Assembly (NCBI RefSeq): GCF_030272615.1 | Contig: NC_081412.1 | Coordinates: forward strand, 97,715,796 to 97,779,795 | Source of the DNA: Cryptomeria japonica | Taxonomy: Eukaryota > Streptophyta > Pinopsida > Cupressales > Cupressaceae | Direction of reading: 5' to 3' | Length of the DNA: 64,000 bases | Shown: positions 36,377-46,653 of the stretch, piece after piece | Layout: the number at the start of each line of letters is the position of its first letter | Numbering within the stretch: position 1 is the first letter of the stretch | The notes under the pieces: model-generated | Told to the model about the DNA's origin: nothing | Database searches by the model: none | The model's input: the letters and a program-made list of their open reading frames with translations, nothing else | Made by a program: the position numbers and the translations under genes

Positions 36377-37619
36377 GGTCATATGAACACTACGTGCATA
36401 TGCAAGCTAAAGTACAGAAAAGTAAACATTATTTGAAAAAGGATATATCCATAAGTTTGTCGAACGAAGCCCCCAGCGATATCTGCAGTACACAGTTAGG
36501 AACCGCACCCTACAAAACACACGTTAGATCACAAAATCACCTAATGCTTACTAAGGAAGGTGATGAAAATTCGAGGGTAGCTATATGCCCCCCCTGTTTC
36601 GGCTTGCTAATTTTAGTGTGTTGAAACAGGGTATCATGTTTACCACTTCGAATTGTTAAAGAATATTGATGACAAATGCTCACAAGAAGATTTGATATGA
36701 GATCAAAAACTAATGGAGAGTCATTTGGTAAGAAAGAGGACTAAATCTTAATTCCAACACAACAGAGAGTGTGAGGATTTGAGAGTTCTATAACACAAGA
36801 TGAAGGATGTAAATGGAAACAAAATGCAAAGAGAAGAAAAGATAAGATAGTTGAAAAGGGATATCTTGTAGTATGTGTAAAGGAGATCCTTAGAGGAGAA
36901 GAAATCTTTGTACAAAAGACACCTATCCCCGAGAGGAATTGTCTTAGACAAATATAACATCTTCTAGAATAAGACAAAGAAGAGAATAAGAATGCAATAT
37001 TTCCTTCTTTTGCGAGGTGAAAATGATTGTTAATGAAGGATGACGCTCTTTTTAACCCAATTGGGAGAGTGAATTCATTATGGATGTATTTTACCAAGTG
37101 CAAAAGAGGTTGTAGTCAAGGACTTACACCTCTTGTAAGAGAGAATCCTTGAACAAACAACAACAAATGCATACAAGGAATAACATCAAGTAATAAAGTT
37201 CACACCATCCATGAAAATAGGAAAAAGTAGATCCTTAGATAAAAATAAGAAAAGATCATTGCCTCCCAAGGATAAGGTCAATGAGAAGGACTTACACAAT
37301 CTTCCAGGGAGAGATTTAGACATAAGCAAATTGCAAGACATTAGTGTATGTAAAATGCTCCTCACAAGAAGTGGGTAGGATAAGAAAGAGAATACACATC
37401 TTCTCCCATATCTAGGAAAAGAGGATTCTAAAGAAAAGATGATCAATATTTCCACACTATTACCCCATAGGAACAAGAGATAACATAGAAAAATTAGGCT
37501 ATTATGTTGCTTCAAAAATATGATTGCACTTGAAATTGTACCATCATGAATGACAATGAGCCCCTAGTAAATGAGCTACCAATGTCACATAATGATGAGC
37601 AACATAATAGCCATTAATG
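36377..37619 (-). other. Conserved non-coding 3' region of element D
   Basis: No RT or other protein motif is found where pol would be. Read on the minus strand it contains AAGGATTCTCTCTTACA, GGCTACAACCTC-like and AAGATATC(C/T)C(T)TTTTCAACTATCTT segments that align with plus-strand 52860-53215 in element C. The shared segments between a young and an old relative show that this tail is an ancestral part of the family and not a recent scar. Confidence 0.7.
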
Positions 37620-40600
37620 TTATTTAAAGACATGATAGATTGAATGAGGTATTTGAATATGACATGCTGAATGCTCAACTATAAGTGAGATCAAAAACAT
37701 GTATAAAGTGATAAAAATTGAAGAAGGAAAGTTATGAGAAATCTTAGAAGAAAGATGAGTGTAATTTATTAGAGCCTTATCCCTGGAGGAAAGGACTTTA
37801 TGATGAATAGGAGATAAAGATTCATAAGTGGATTTAGAAATTTGAGGGGAGTCATAAAGAGATTTGTTCATCGCCAAGATTTCCTTATGAGTGGAATGAG
37901 AGTTGATAAAAGTAGAAGATGATTTAGTTGAAGTGAGATCATCATCTCTACTAAATATAGCATTCACATTGAGAGATGGTCTTTTAGATGCTTTGGTGGG
38001 CTTAGAAAGATTATATCCAAGTCTAAATGAATATTCATGCATGTTATGTTCTAAAGGAACTTTATTTCCTTGTTCATTTGCGCCACAACCATTTCCACTA
38101 TAGCCACTCTTAGCCAAAATATGAAAACCACGACCATAACAATTAGCCATTTCAGAAAGAAAAGGTGGTTTTTCATAAGACAAAGAATCAAATTCTTCAG
38201 AATTAGAGGTGTGAGGAGAAGAAGTTTGAGAAGCGGCCAAAAAATTATTGCTCATAGGTTCAGGTAAGACTGATTGATCTCTAGTTTCTTCCTTCTTTTT
38301 ACCTTTAAGCTCTCTAGGAGGAACCCTATACTCACCTACAAAGGTGGGATTGAAATCAAGAGATCCCCAATCATCTTCTGCGAGAACCTTCTCAGGATCA
38401 AAAGCCTTTTCATGTGGAGAAGAATCTTCTTCAGGAACCTCAGACTCATCCAAAGAATTTTGATTATCAGAGGGTGTTGATTCATCCATAGGTATCTTGT
38501 TTAACGAGTTATCACTAGAAGAGAAAGGCTTAGAAGAACTCCCTTTGGAAGTAGATGTTTGCAAACAAGCTTGAAAATTAGTATCACCTATCAAGGTATA
38601 TGTCTTATTATTGTAAATGAATTTAACTTGTCTATGCAATGTAGAGGGGATAGCTTGCATACTGTGAATCCAAGGTCTCCCTAATAACAAGTTGTATGTT
38701 AGATTTCCCGACATAACATGAATAGGAGTAGGCAAAGTAATAGGTCCCACTGTGATGGGTAAGGTGATAATACCTAATGAAGACTTAGCCACATTATCAA
38801 AGCCTCGAATGGGATGAGAGTCAGGCTCAATAAGGGATGTATCCACATTCATCTTATGCAATAGATTAATGCTACACACATTAAGGCCAGAACCATTATC
38901 TACCAGTGTTCGTCTTATAGCAGTGTCATTTATGATAACCACAATCATCAAGGGATCATATTGATGTTGAATTTTGCTAGTAGGCAACTCATCTTGAGTA
39001 AACACAATTTGAGCTTTAGGATTCATCACAGAGTTAACCAAAGACACTATATTACTAGATGTATTAGGTGGAGGAACATTCAAATCTTTCAAGGCATCTT
39101 GTAACATTCCATGATGAGCGGAAGAAGTTTGGATCAAATCCCAAAGGGATATCTTAGCAGGGGTAGCTTTAAGTTGTTCTATGAGATCATATTCCTTACC
39201 AAGAACTTGTGAAATAGGAGGAGCTTGAGGAAGAATAGGTTGGGAAGGAGGAAGTGAAGTTGGGATAACTGGAGGAGGATTAGGTTGCCTATTGTTTCTT
39301 GTATTATAGGTATGAGCAACCGCATTATAACTCTCTCTAGTCAGTTGCTTAGCATACTCATAAGGGCTATTAGTAGAATAACCTCCTTGCATAGTAATAA
39401 TAGGTTTCTTAGGAGTGCAAAAATAATCATTAGCATAACCACCTTGAACCACTAAGATAGGCTTATTTAAAGGTTGAGAATTTTGAGAAGGACAAGCACC
39501 TTGGACAGTGAAGAGAGGTTTGTTAGGTGTTTCATTCACATGTATCAAATTGATTGAGGATGGTTTAGAGGATTGAACAAAAGTGTTGGAAAAATTATTG
39601 ATAGTCTTCTCTTGCACTAAAATCTTATCACGGATTAAATCAATTTTAGGAGAGAGACAAGGGGTACGCATTGATGTTCTAGTAGGAAGAGGAAAGGTCA
39701 TATCATCCTCTATCATCAAATGATCTACATGGGGAATAAACTCTCTAGGAGAAGGATCAACATTACTCTCTAAAGTCTCACTTTTGAGAGGGAGATCTTT
39801 GAAAGAGATGTTAACCATCTTGCCTTGAACTAGGGTTTCCTTATGAGTAGAACCAAGTTGAGGAGAGGGAGAATAATTGAGATTCAAGGAAGGTGAGAAA
39901 CTATCAAGGGAGTTTTCAATCTTGATTTCATCCCCTTTTGCTAGGGGTAGAGAATAATCTATACCTTCTTCTAATGGTTCATCCCAAATAGTGAGATTGT
40001 TGAAAGGAATGTTTGAAGTATTGTCAATTTCGGGAGAGGAGATAACATTGTTTATTAATTCCTCATCCTTAGGAGGGAGAGCATCAATAGATGTGTTAAA
40101 CTCATCCTCTTTCCTCAAAATATGTTCAATATGATCTTTAGGGGAGAGAGAATTAAGGAAATTGCTTATTATTTCATCTTCTTTCTCTAAGGGATGCTGA
40201 TGTGTAAGACAAACTTTAGGAGAAGGGTAAGCATTTATCATTAATTCATCATCTCTAGTGCGAATTTTGTTGGAAAAGGAAATTCCATCACTAGGAAATG
40301 TAGGGATAATGTCATCTTCTTGCACAAAAGGATCCTCATGAAGGGAGCATTTTTTAGGAGTAACATGAACATATGTCTCCAAAGATTCATACTTAGGAAG
40401 GAGATCTTTGAAAGAAGTGTTCATAACCTCTTGTTGCACCAACATGCCCCCATTGGAAGGACCAAACTTAGGAGAAAATAAGTCAATGTCCATCAATACC
40501 TTTTCACTTAGAGAGGCATCATGTAGGGAAGGTGAAGTAACATTAAGAAAGGTGTTTATGATATCATTCTCTTCCTCTAGGATAGCTAAATAGGAAGGGC

Positions 40601-40793
40601 ACCTTTTAGGAGAATTGTCAAGATCACTCTTAAAGTCTTCATCCTTAGAGCATGGGAGAGTCTCAAAGGGATTGGTAGCAACTCTTTTAGGCACTAAAAT
40701 TTTGTTATAGATGGGGGGAGGTTCTTTAGGAGAAGGAAAAATTGAAACAAGGGAAGCTAACCCATTATCACATCTATGAAATGAATGCATCAT
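37620..40793 (-). CDS. Retropepsin/G-patch protein with repeat-rich N-terminus (element D)
   Basis: An uninterrupted 1057-codon ORF. Residues 1 to about 480 are degenerate repeats of about 50-60 residues, with phrases such as SFKDLPLKSETLESNVDPSP, LVQGK and PSPK. Then come VQGGY repeats, a Pro-rich linker, and KISLWDLIQTSSAHHGMLQDAL. The gypsy retropepsin is at about 600-740 (RRTLVDNGSGLNVCSINLLH, and NLLLGRPWIHSMQAIPSTLH); plant Tat-type proteases often have VDNGSALNV here. A G-patch-like segment lies near 900 (GYSGNGCGANEQGNKVPL ... LGYNLSKPTKASKR). I see no capsid or CCHC signature. It probably processes a polyprotein in trans or is a gag-pro relic. Starting at the first Met is a choice, since the leader is 345 bases. 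Confidence 0.85.
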   Translation of the reverse strand: MMHSFHRCDNGLASLVSIFPSPKEPPPIYNKILVPKRVATNPFETLPCSKDEDFKSDLDNSPKRCPSYLAILEEENDIINTFLNVTSPSLHDASLSEKVLMDIDLFSPKFGPSNGGMLVQQEVMNTSFKDLLPKYESLETYVHVTPKKCSLHEDPFVQEDDIIPTFPSDGISFSNKIRTRDDELMINAYPSPKVCLTHQHPLEKEDEIISNFLNSLSPKDHIEHILRKEDEFNTSIDALPPKDEELINNVISSPEIDNTSNIPFNNLTIWDEPLEEGIDYSLPLAKGDEIKIENSLDSFSPSLNLNYSPSPQLGSTHKETLVQGKMVNISFKDLPLKSETLESNVDPSPREFIPHVDHLMIEDDMTFPLPTRTSMRTPCLSPKIDLIRDKILVQEKTINNFSNTFVQSSKPSSINLIHVNETPNKPLFTVQGACPSQNSQPLNKPILVVQGGYANDYFCTPKKPIITMQGGYSTNSPYEYAKQLTRESYNAVAHTYNTRNNRQPNPPPVIPTSLPPSQPILPQAPPISQVLGKEYDLIEQLKATPAKISLWDLIQTSSAHHGMLQDALKDLNVPPPNTSSNIVSLVNSVMNPKAQIVFTQDELPTSKIQHQYDPLMIVVIINDTAIRRTLVDNGSGLNVCSINLLHKMNVDTSLIEPDSHPIRGFDNVAKSSLGIITLPITVGPITLPTPIHVMSGNLTYNLLLGRPWIHSMQAIPSTLHRQVKFIYNNKTYTLIGDTNFQACLQTSTSKGSSSKPFSSSDNSLNKIPMDESTPSDNQNSLDESEVPEEDSSPHEKAFDPEKVLAEDDWGSLDFNPTFVGEYRVPPRELKGKKKEETRDQSVLPEPMSNNFLAASQTSSPHTSNSEEFDSLSYEKPPFLSEMANCYGRGFHILAKSGYSGNGCGANEQGNKVPLEHNMHEYSFRLGYNLSKPTKASKRPSLNVNAIFSRDDDLTSTKSSSTFINSHSTHKEILAMNKSLYDSPQISKSTYESLSPIHHKVLSSRDKALINYTHLSSKISHNFPSSIFITLYMFLISLIVEHSACHIQIPHSIYHVFK

Positions 40794-41112
40794 GACAACA
40801 ATTTTCCTCTTTCAAATGATAACACATGCAAAATAGAAGGAAATGTTTAATTTTAACCAATGCAAGCACTTAGAATGTAGATTTAGAAAATGAAATTTAT
40901 GATTCAAATGAGTTCCTAAATCAGATTTAAAATTACTGATCCCAATTAAGCTATCCCCAAGTTCAACTTTGAATTGAAAAATTTAGGGTTTTAGCAAAAA
41001 TTTCCTCTAAATTTTTGAATCTTGCAAGAAATTAAAACTTGTAAATACAAATTTGAATTTGAAATAGCATAAACACTCAAATTTGAAAACATAGATCAGA
41101 ATTAGAGAAGAT

Positions 41113-41138
41113 TGGAATTCACGTCGGGTTCACCAAAA
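41113..41138 (-). other. Primer-binding-site-like sequence of element D
   Basis: Directly beside the 5' LTR the minus strand reads TTTTGGTGAACCCGACGTGA. TGGTGAACCCGACG begins with the TGG that pairs with a tRNA CCA end and is in the PBS position. I cannot say which tRNA it matches. It differs from the initiator-Met PBS used by the copia-type elements in this window. Confidence 0.6.
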
Positions 41139-42813
41139 TGTGTGGGGGAAAAAGTGACACTAAGCAAACATGCCCTAATCTCACTTTCAATCACACATTT
41201 CTGGAATATGAAAGAGCCTAGAGGTATCACACAATTGGCTACTTATTTTTGTGGAAGAGAGAGCCATGGGCTACCTATTAGGATTTCTATTCCTTTGTTG
41301 CAAATGATAGATAAAATGATGCAAGTTCAACTACTAGCCCTAGAGTGCAAGTATGAACTAGTAACAAGATTGCAAGATTGAGATTAAGTGATGAAAAGCT
41401 GTAAACACAAGGATAAAAGGAGAATGCAGATGTGTACCTGGGGTTAAAATCTGAGTGGAAATGTTTGGGATGGGGGTGTGGGCGCCACTGTCCTGATTCT
41501 GCCCCTGAAACTGCTCTGGAAACTGCTGTTTTGCAACCTGAAAAGCTGTCAAAAATGCTGAAAATTGCTGTCTGACAGAAGGACCAGGGTGCCCAGCGCT
41601 CCTGTCCCAGGGACCAGGGCGCCCAGTGCCCCTGTCCTGGCAGGACCAAGGCACCCCACGCCCCTGTCCTGGTCTTTTGCTCTGAAACTTGGTGTGAAGT
41701 TCTGTCTCGGTCTGCTTCTTCCGGATCTGCAACTTGCGGCGTCGTCCGAATTCTGAAACCTGCACTTATATCTGAAAAGGTGTGGTGGGTGGCTATATAG
41801 GGTTTTGCCTTAGTCAAACCCCCACTTTGGTGATTTCCACCTCCATGAATAGCCAAGTTGTATTGTAAAAGTAATGTGTGTGCAGACCTTGTGTGTGTGC
41901 AAGATCCTAAAATGAAAGTAAGCAAGCTAGAGCAACCTAGAAAGTAAACCCTAATTGCTTGTAAATGATAATGTAAATGCTCCAAATCAAGATGCAAAGT
42001 GATCTAAAGCATGAATACAAATGATATAATGAGGCTTATGCAAAGACATGAAAACAACATGAAATCATACGCAACCCCAAGGGAGGGGTACAAGCCAGTC
42101 TTCAGTCGGTGATCCCTTATTGCTCTTCAATGTCTTCAAAGCCCTAAATGGATGAATGAATTTGATGAATGCTTGATGGATGGATGTTGAATGTTGTTGA
42201 AGTCTTCAAAGATCTGCTCTTTCGCTACTTAGAAGGCCCTTGAAACCAAAAAATCTGGATCCTTTCAAATGAAGAAAGAGAGCTCTTATATATGAAACCC
42301 TAGGTCTTAATTTCAACTTTTGGCCGACCTAGAGATTGAATATCCCACCAATTTCTTGGGGTTAAGCTTTATTTTATGATTGGATCGTGCTCCTAAAATT
42401 TCGGGAAAAATGTCCGAGACCATGTGCACGCCGAGCGCCATGGTCCCGACAACTTTTCACCAAATTTTCAGGGTTGTCGGATATGATGAGTTTAGAGAGA
42501 ATCCCGAAGTTACAGCTGATTTCGAGATGTTTTGACCCCCGAAATCAAGCCCCCAAGTTCAAAATAGGACCTAATTAGGGTTTTTGATTAAATGATGTAT
42601 TGGAGGAATAAAATAAAAGGGGCACACTTTAATGAAAAGGGCCCAACTTTATGATATGGGAGATGATAAAATAGAACCTTAGACCTAATTAATTTAATTA
42701 ATTAAGTACTAAAGGGGAAATGCAATGCAAAATGCAAAATGCGCCAAGGCGGGTGCTAAACTAGGTGTGAAATTGTACCACTTTAGCAAGTGCATACAAT
42801 TTACAATGCTACA
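41139..42813 (-). repeat. 5' LTR of element D
   Basis: 1675 bp, TGTGTGGGGG to ATGCTACA. The minus-strand TATA candidate CATATATAAGAGCTC lies at about 42281-42295 (present in the 3' LTR at 35826-35840). The GC-rich tandem block is at 41581-41664. Confidence 0.95.
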
Positions 42814-43755
42814 ATTATATTTTGTGGAAATGACTCTTTATGCAAGAACTTTGGAAATGAAATGAGCAAAGAATTTGAGATGTCATTAATCAGTGAGATA
42901 AAGTATTTTATAGGTTTACAGATACTGCAAATGAAAAATGAGATTTTCATTACTCAATCCAAGTACATAAAGAAAATTTTGAAGAAATTTGGAATGGATG
43001 ATTCAAAACCAGTAAGTACTCCTATGACTACCAACTGAAAATTATCAAAGAATGATGAATCTACATCTGTTGATGAGATACTCTACTGATCCATGATTGG
43101 AAAACTACAATATGTTGTTCACAACAGACCAGACATAACACATGCAGTAGGTATAGTTGCAAGATTCTCTACAGATCCTAAGGAAACACACATGACATCA
43201 ATCAAAAGAATTTTTAGATACTTGAAAGGCACAGAGGATTATGGCTTAGTATATCAGAAAGAAAATGATTTTGATTTAAAAGTTTATACTGATGCTGATT
43301 GGGCAGGCAACATTGATGAAAGAAAACACACAAGTGGTGGAGCTTTCTTTTTAGGAGAAAGACTAGTGAGTTGGCTTAGCAAGAAACAAGGATGTGTTTC
43401 ACAGTCAACAACAGAAGCTGAATACGTTGCTGCAGCATTGAATTGTACCAACATTGCATGGATCAAACAACTATTGTAAGGTATAAATGAGAAAGTTACC
43501 AAGCTAGTAACTATATTTTGTGACAATAATAGTGCCATTAATATTTCAAAAAATCCTGTTATGCACTCTAAGACAAAGCACATATCTATCAAATATCATT
43601 ATCTTAGAGAAGAAGCTCAAGAGAAGAAAGTGGTGTTGGAATATGTCAGCACGAAGAAGCAAATAGAAGATATCTTCACCAAGCCACTACCAAGGGACAC
43701 TTTTAAATATCTCAGAAGTAAGTTAGGGGTCCTACCCCTATCTTCTACTCACTAA
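42814..43755 (+). pseudogene. Copia RT C-terminus and RNase H (element B)
   Basis: Using one copy of ATTAT, the frame continues from FVDDII into IFCGNDSLCKNFGNEMSKEF, then YFIGLQILQM, YIKKILKKFGMDDSKPVSTP, and the connection to RNase H: MIGKLQYVVHNRPDITHAVG, YLKGTEDYGLVY, VYTDADWAGN, SWLSKKQGCVSQSTTEAEYV, FCDNNSAINISKN, HSKTKHISIKYH and DIFTKPLPRDTFKYLRSKLG. The catalytic D (TDADW), E (EAEYV) and D (CDN) of RNase H are present. In-frame stops at about 43037, 43088 and 43478 disable it. The first two (TGA) occur where Arg or another CGA-type codon is usual. Confidence 0.93.
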
Positions 43756-44180
43756 CCGAGTTCAGGTGAAAGCATCAATCCGATGACTCTATTGAATATC
43801 TTTTGGGAGTTGATGCTGGAGTTATACACTTTAGGCTGTTTTCTAAAAGTGTATTGGAATTAATACTGGAAATAATACAGAGAATATTACAGGGAACAAG
43901 AATTGAAGACAAATGCTCTGACCGAGACTTAGTTGATACACAATAGTAGGAAATAACTTCTTACAGAAACAAATTATGTTTTAGTTCTTTTCTTTTTTGG
44001 CATTGTTGTCAAATGGGGAGAATACCTATGAAAGGGGAGAAGAGTAGATTACATATTGGAAAGAAGACTAAGAAAATCAGAGAAGTCTAATGTATGGGGG
44101 AGAACATTTCAGAATCACAGCAATCCGAATCTACTAAGGTCAAATCAATTGGTTTTGCCATCAATTCCAAAGGGGGAGAT
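43756..44180 (+). other. 3' untranslated region and polypurine tract of element B
   Basis: About 410 bases of non-coding sequence ending TTTTGCCATCAATTCCAAAG and the PPT AAAGGGGGAGAT (44169-44180) right before the 3' LTR. The CCATCAAT(G)CCAAAGGGGGA module is shared with the PPT regions of E, L1 and L2. Confidence 0.85.
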
Positions 44181-45526
44181 TGTTGGCAATATTGCATTAT
44201 AATAGACAATGAAAGATTGTTGGCATTTCAATAAGGATATTGAGAAGGTTGTTGATGATTATGGATATAACTGATTAAAGATGTTTTACTATCTTGATAT
44301 TATTATTTTGTCATTGATGTCAAGAAATTGATTTTCTAATTTAGTATGATGTTGCCATATCTTGAGAAGTATGATATGAAGATTATGAAGAAGTCGGTAA
44401 AAGACACAGGAAAGAATATGATGAATAAAGGGATGAATAAGGTATTCAATGGGCAACTACTACCAAGTCAGATAATGATGAGATCATGATGTTTTAGATT
44501 GATTTAACATCATACATATGTTGTAAAATGTAAAGGTTAATACTATACTATGTTATCAACCAAAGAACCTAGTTGGTAAACCCTAAGGAACCTAGTCGAT
44601 AAACCCTGAGGTTATCACTATCGGTTAATGAAGGCGGAATGTCTACCGAGTGAAGTTTAGTATTCACCAAGTTGTAACCGAGCTATAACAGAATGCATTA
44701 AATGTTTACATGCGGTATTTATTGAAAGAAGCTAATGAGCTCGAGCGGATCAATGATTGGTAAGCCGTGGAAAAAGTTTGTTAACAAATCTAAGGCAATG
44801 GAAAGTCGGCATAATGATCTATAGCTCAGATTGAACTGCAACACCCTGGCACAAGTTCCAAGGCTATTATGCAAGTTCTAAGGCGGGGTAAAACATTTTT
44901 CAGATCGAAAGATGCATTGAACCTAGACAAGATTGAAGATCTGATGGCTATGATTGATCATGGGAAATGTGATCAAGGAGATTAAGCAGTTACCTAATTG
45001 TTTATAAATAGAAAACTGTTGATAAACAATGTATGCGGGCAAGTGTATGCACAGGGATGCTACATAGTGATTACTGAGCACAGAAGCTTGAAGACCTGTT
45101 AGAATAATAGAGTATAAAAGCCCAGCAGATAGACAAGATTAGTTCTATGTCTAGATTGTATTGAACAAATAAGAATCTGCTTTAGCATTTTAGATGTGAA
45201 GTTGCAGATAGATTTTTATTACTATTATTTTGTGAAAGTGACAGAAAATCTCTTAACCAAGTGGACTTAACAATCTTATATGTAAATCCTCTAGCAAGGT
45301 GACATTCTGATTGAGTGTTTGAAATCCTTTGACAAGGTCACTTCTAACAAAGTGAAGATCCTAACAGATCTGAGGGAAATCCCTTAACCAGGTCACATCT
45401 AGAAAAGTGTTTGTAATCTTTAACAGGATTTGCTTTTAACCGAGCATACTCTAGAAGAGTATATTTCTTAGTGGGTCTGAAATCCCACAGTGGTTTTTCC
45501 CTATTTGGGTTTCCATGTTAAATCTG
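44181..45526 (+). repeat. 3' LTR of element B, first part
   Basis: Starts TGTTGGCAATATTGC and matches the 5' LTR up to TTAAATCTG, where L1 is inserted. It has a small extra direct repeat near 44580-44612. It continues at 52324. Confidence 0.93.
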
Positions 45527-46447
45527 TGTTAGGGTTCCCACAGATACTAAGAGGGGGGGCGAATCAGTATCTGACTAGTAATGTGTTTTTCTTTAAACAG
45601 AACATGTAGAACATAAAGTAACAGTGTACCAGTATGCAAGAATTAATGTAATTAACAGAATAAAAAACATCCACATGAAAAGAACACCATAACACAAGAT
45701 GTTTAACGAGGAAACCCGGTGTTGGAAAAACCTCGGTGGGATTTGTGACCCACAATATTCACTTACTGGCCAATAAGAGAATATTACTTACAATAGGGGC
45801 CTACACATGCAGGAAGGCCAACTGCCTAGAGCACACTGCTCAATAAGAAGTCACACTGACTTACAATGAGTATTATGCAAATCCAATGATCTGTACTGCT
45901 TTACAATAGCATCTTCAATGCCAGATTCAGTACCTGTTCTTGCTCTGTTCTTTACATATACCCTTGACCTACAATTCGCACATTAGGCTGCCTTATAATT
46001 TTCTTTATGCTTCCTATCCATATCCTACAAATGACTACAATGATATCTTTTATATACAAGAGTCATTTTACAATTTGCCAAGTCGGCTTACAATAATAAA
46101 CAAAATATTACATATCAAAAATCTAGTCGGCCTCTGTGCCGGTATACATCTTTTCTTTTGTGCCAGTGCCGGTGCCGGTGTAGAGTGATCTTGCTGATGT
46201 CGGTATAATGTCTTGCTTGAATAATGCTTTACTGGTAGAATGTCTTGTCAGTGCCATAGGATTGCAAGGTTGCCTATGTAATGCTTTGCCGGTATAATGT
46301 CTTGCCGATGCCATAAGATTGCAAGGTTGCTTGTGTAATGCTTTGCCAGTATAATGTCTTGCCGGTGTCATAGGATTGCAAGGTTGCCATCAATGAAAAA
46401 ACCTTCAATCACACACAATGTCTCATTGGAGTGTCCATATGCCAACA
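45527..46447 (-). repeat. 3' LTR of L1
   Basis: TGTTAGGGTTCCCAC to ATGCCAACA. It includes GAGGAAACCCGGTG, GGTGGGATTTGTGACCCAC and GGGGCCTACACATGCAGGAA, shared with L2 and, more loosely, with copia E. A 57-bp tandem array lies near its right end. Confidence 0.92.
46223..46390. repeat. 57-bp tandem repeat in the L1 LTR
   Basis: Three units, each starting AATGCTTT at 46223, 46280 and 46337, contain GGTATAATGTCTTGCCG and CATAGGATTGCAAGGTTGC. The array also occurs in the other LTR from about 52094. Confidence 0.88.
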
Positions 46448-46465
46448 ATTTCCCCCTTTGGCATT
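46448..46465 (-). other. Polypurine tract of L1
   Basis: The plus strand reads ATTTCCCCCTTTGGCATT next to the LTR end. Its complement AAAGGGGGAAAT is the PPT and matches the copia PPT module of elements B and E. Confidence 0.88.
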
Positions 46466-46653
46466 GATGGCAACACTCATGAGAAATTTCAAAAAGATAT
46501 CCAAAAATGTGTAGACCAAAAATGTTACCAAAAATGTGAGAACTCCCCCTGAGCATATGATCCCTGTGTTTTTGAATTTTCTCATCCTACTACTCCACCT
46601 TTGGCATCAACGACAAAGGTTAGTAGATTTTGTAGTTGTACCAATCCATAACC

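Larger units (their letters stand above)
34684..42813 (-). mobile_element. Gypsy-type element D with PR/G-patch ORF but no pol
   Basis: An 8130-bp element flanked by the exact duplication ATTAT (34679-34683 and 42814-42818). Both LTRs are 1675 bp (34684-36358 and 41139-42813). The minus-strand order is 5' LTR (right), PBS-like site, a 1057-codon ORF, 1.26 kb of non-coding sequence, PPT, 3' LTR. The protein is of Ty3/gypsy type by its retropepsin and G-patch-like motifs, but RT, RNase H and integrase are absent. The near-identical LTRs and the intact ORF make this the youngest-looking coding element in the nest. Confidence 0.93.

Noticed and set aside
46223-46390. CRISPR-like regular repeat of 57 bp
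   Set aside because: Units abut without spacers and lie in an LTR of a eukaryotic element.
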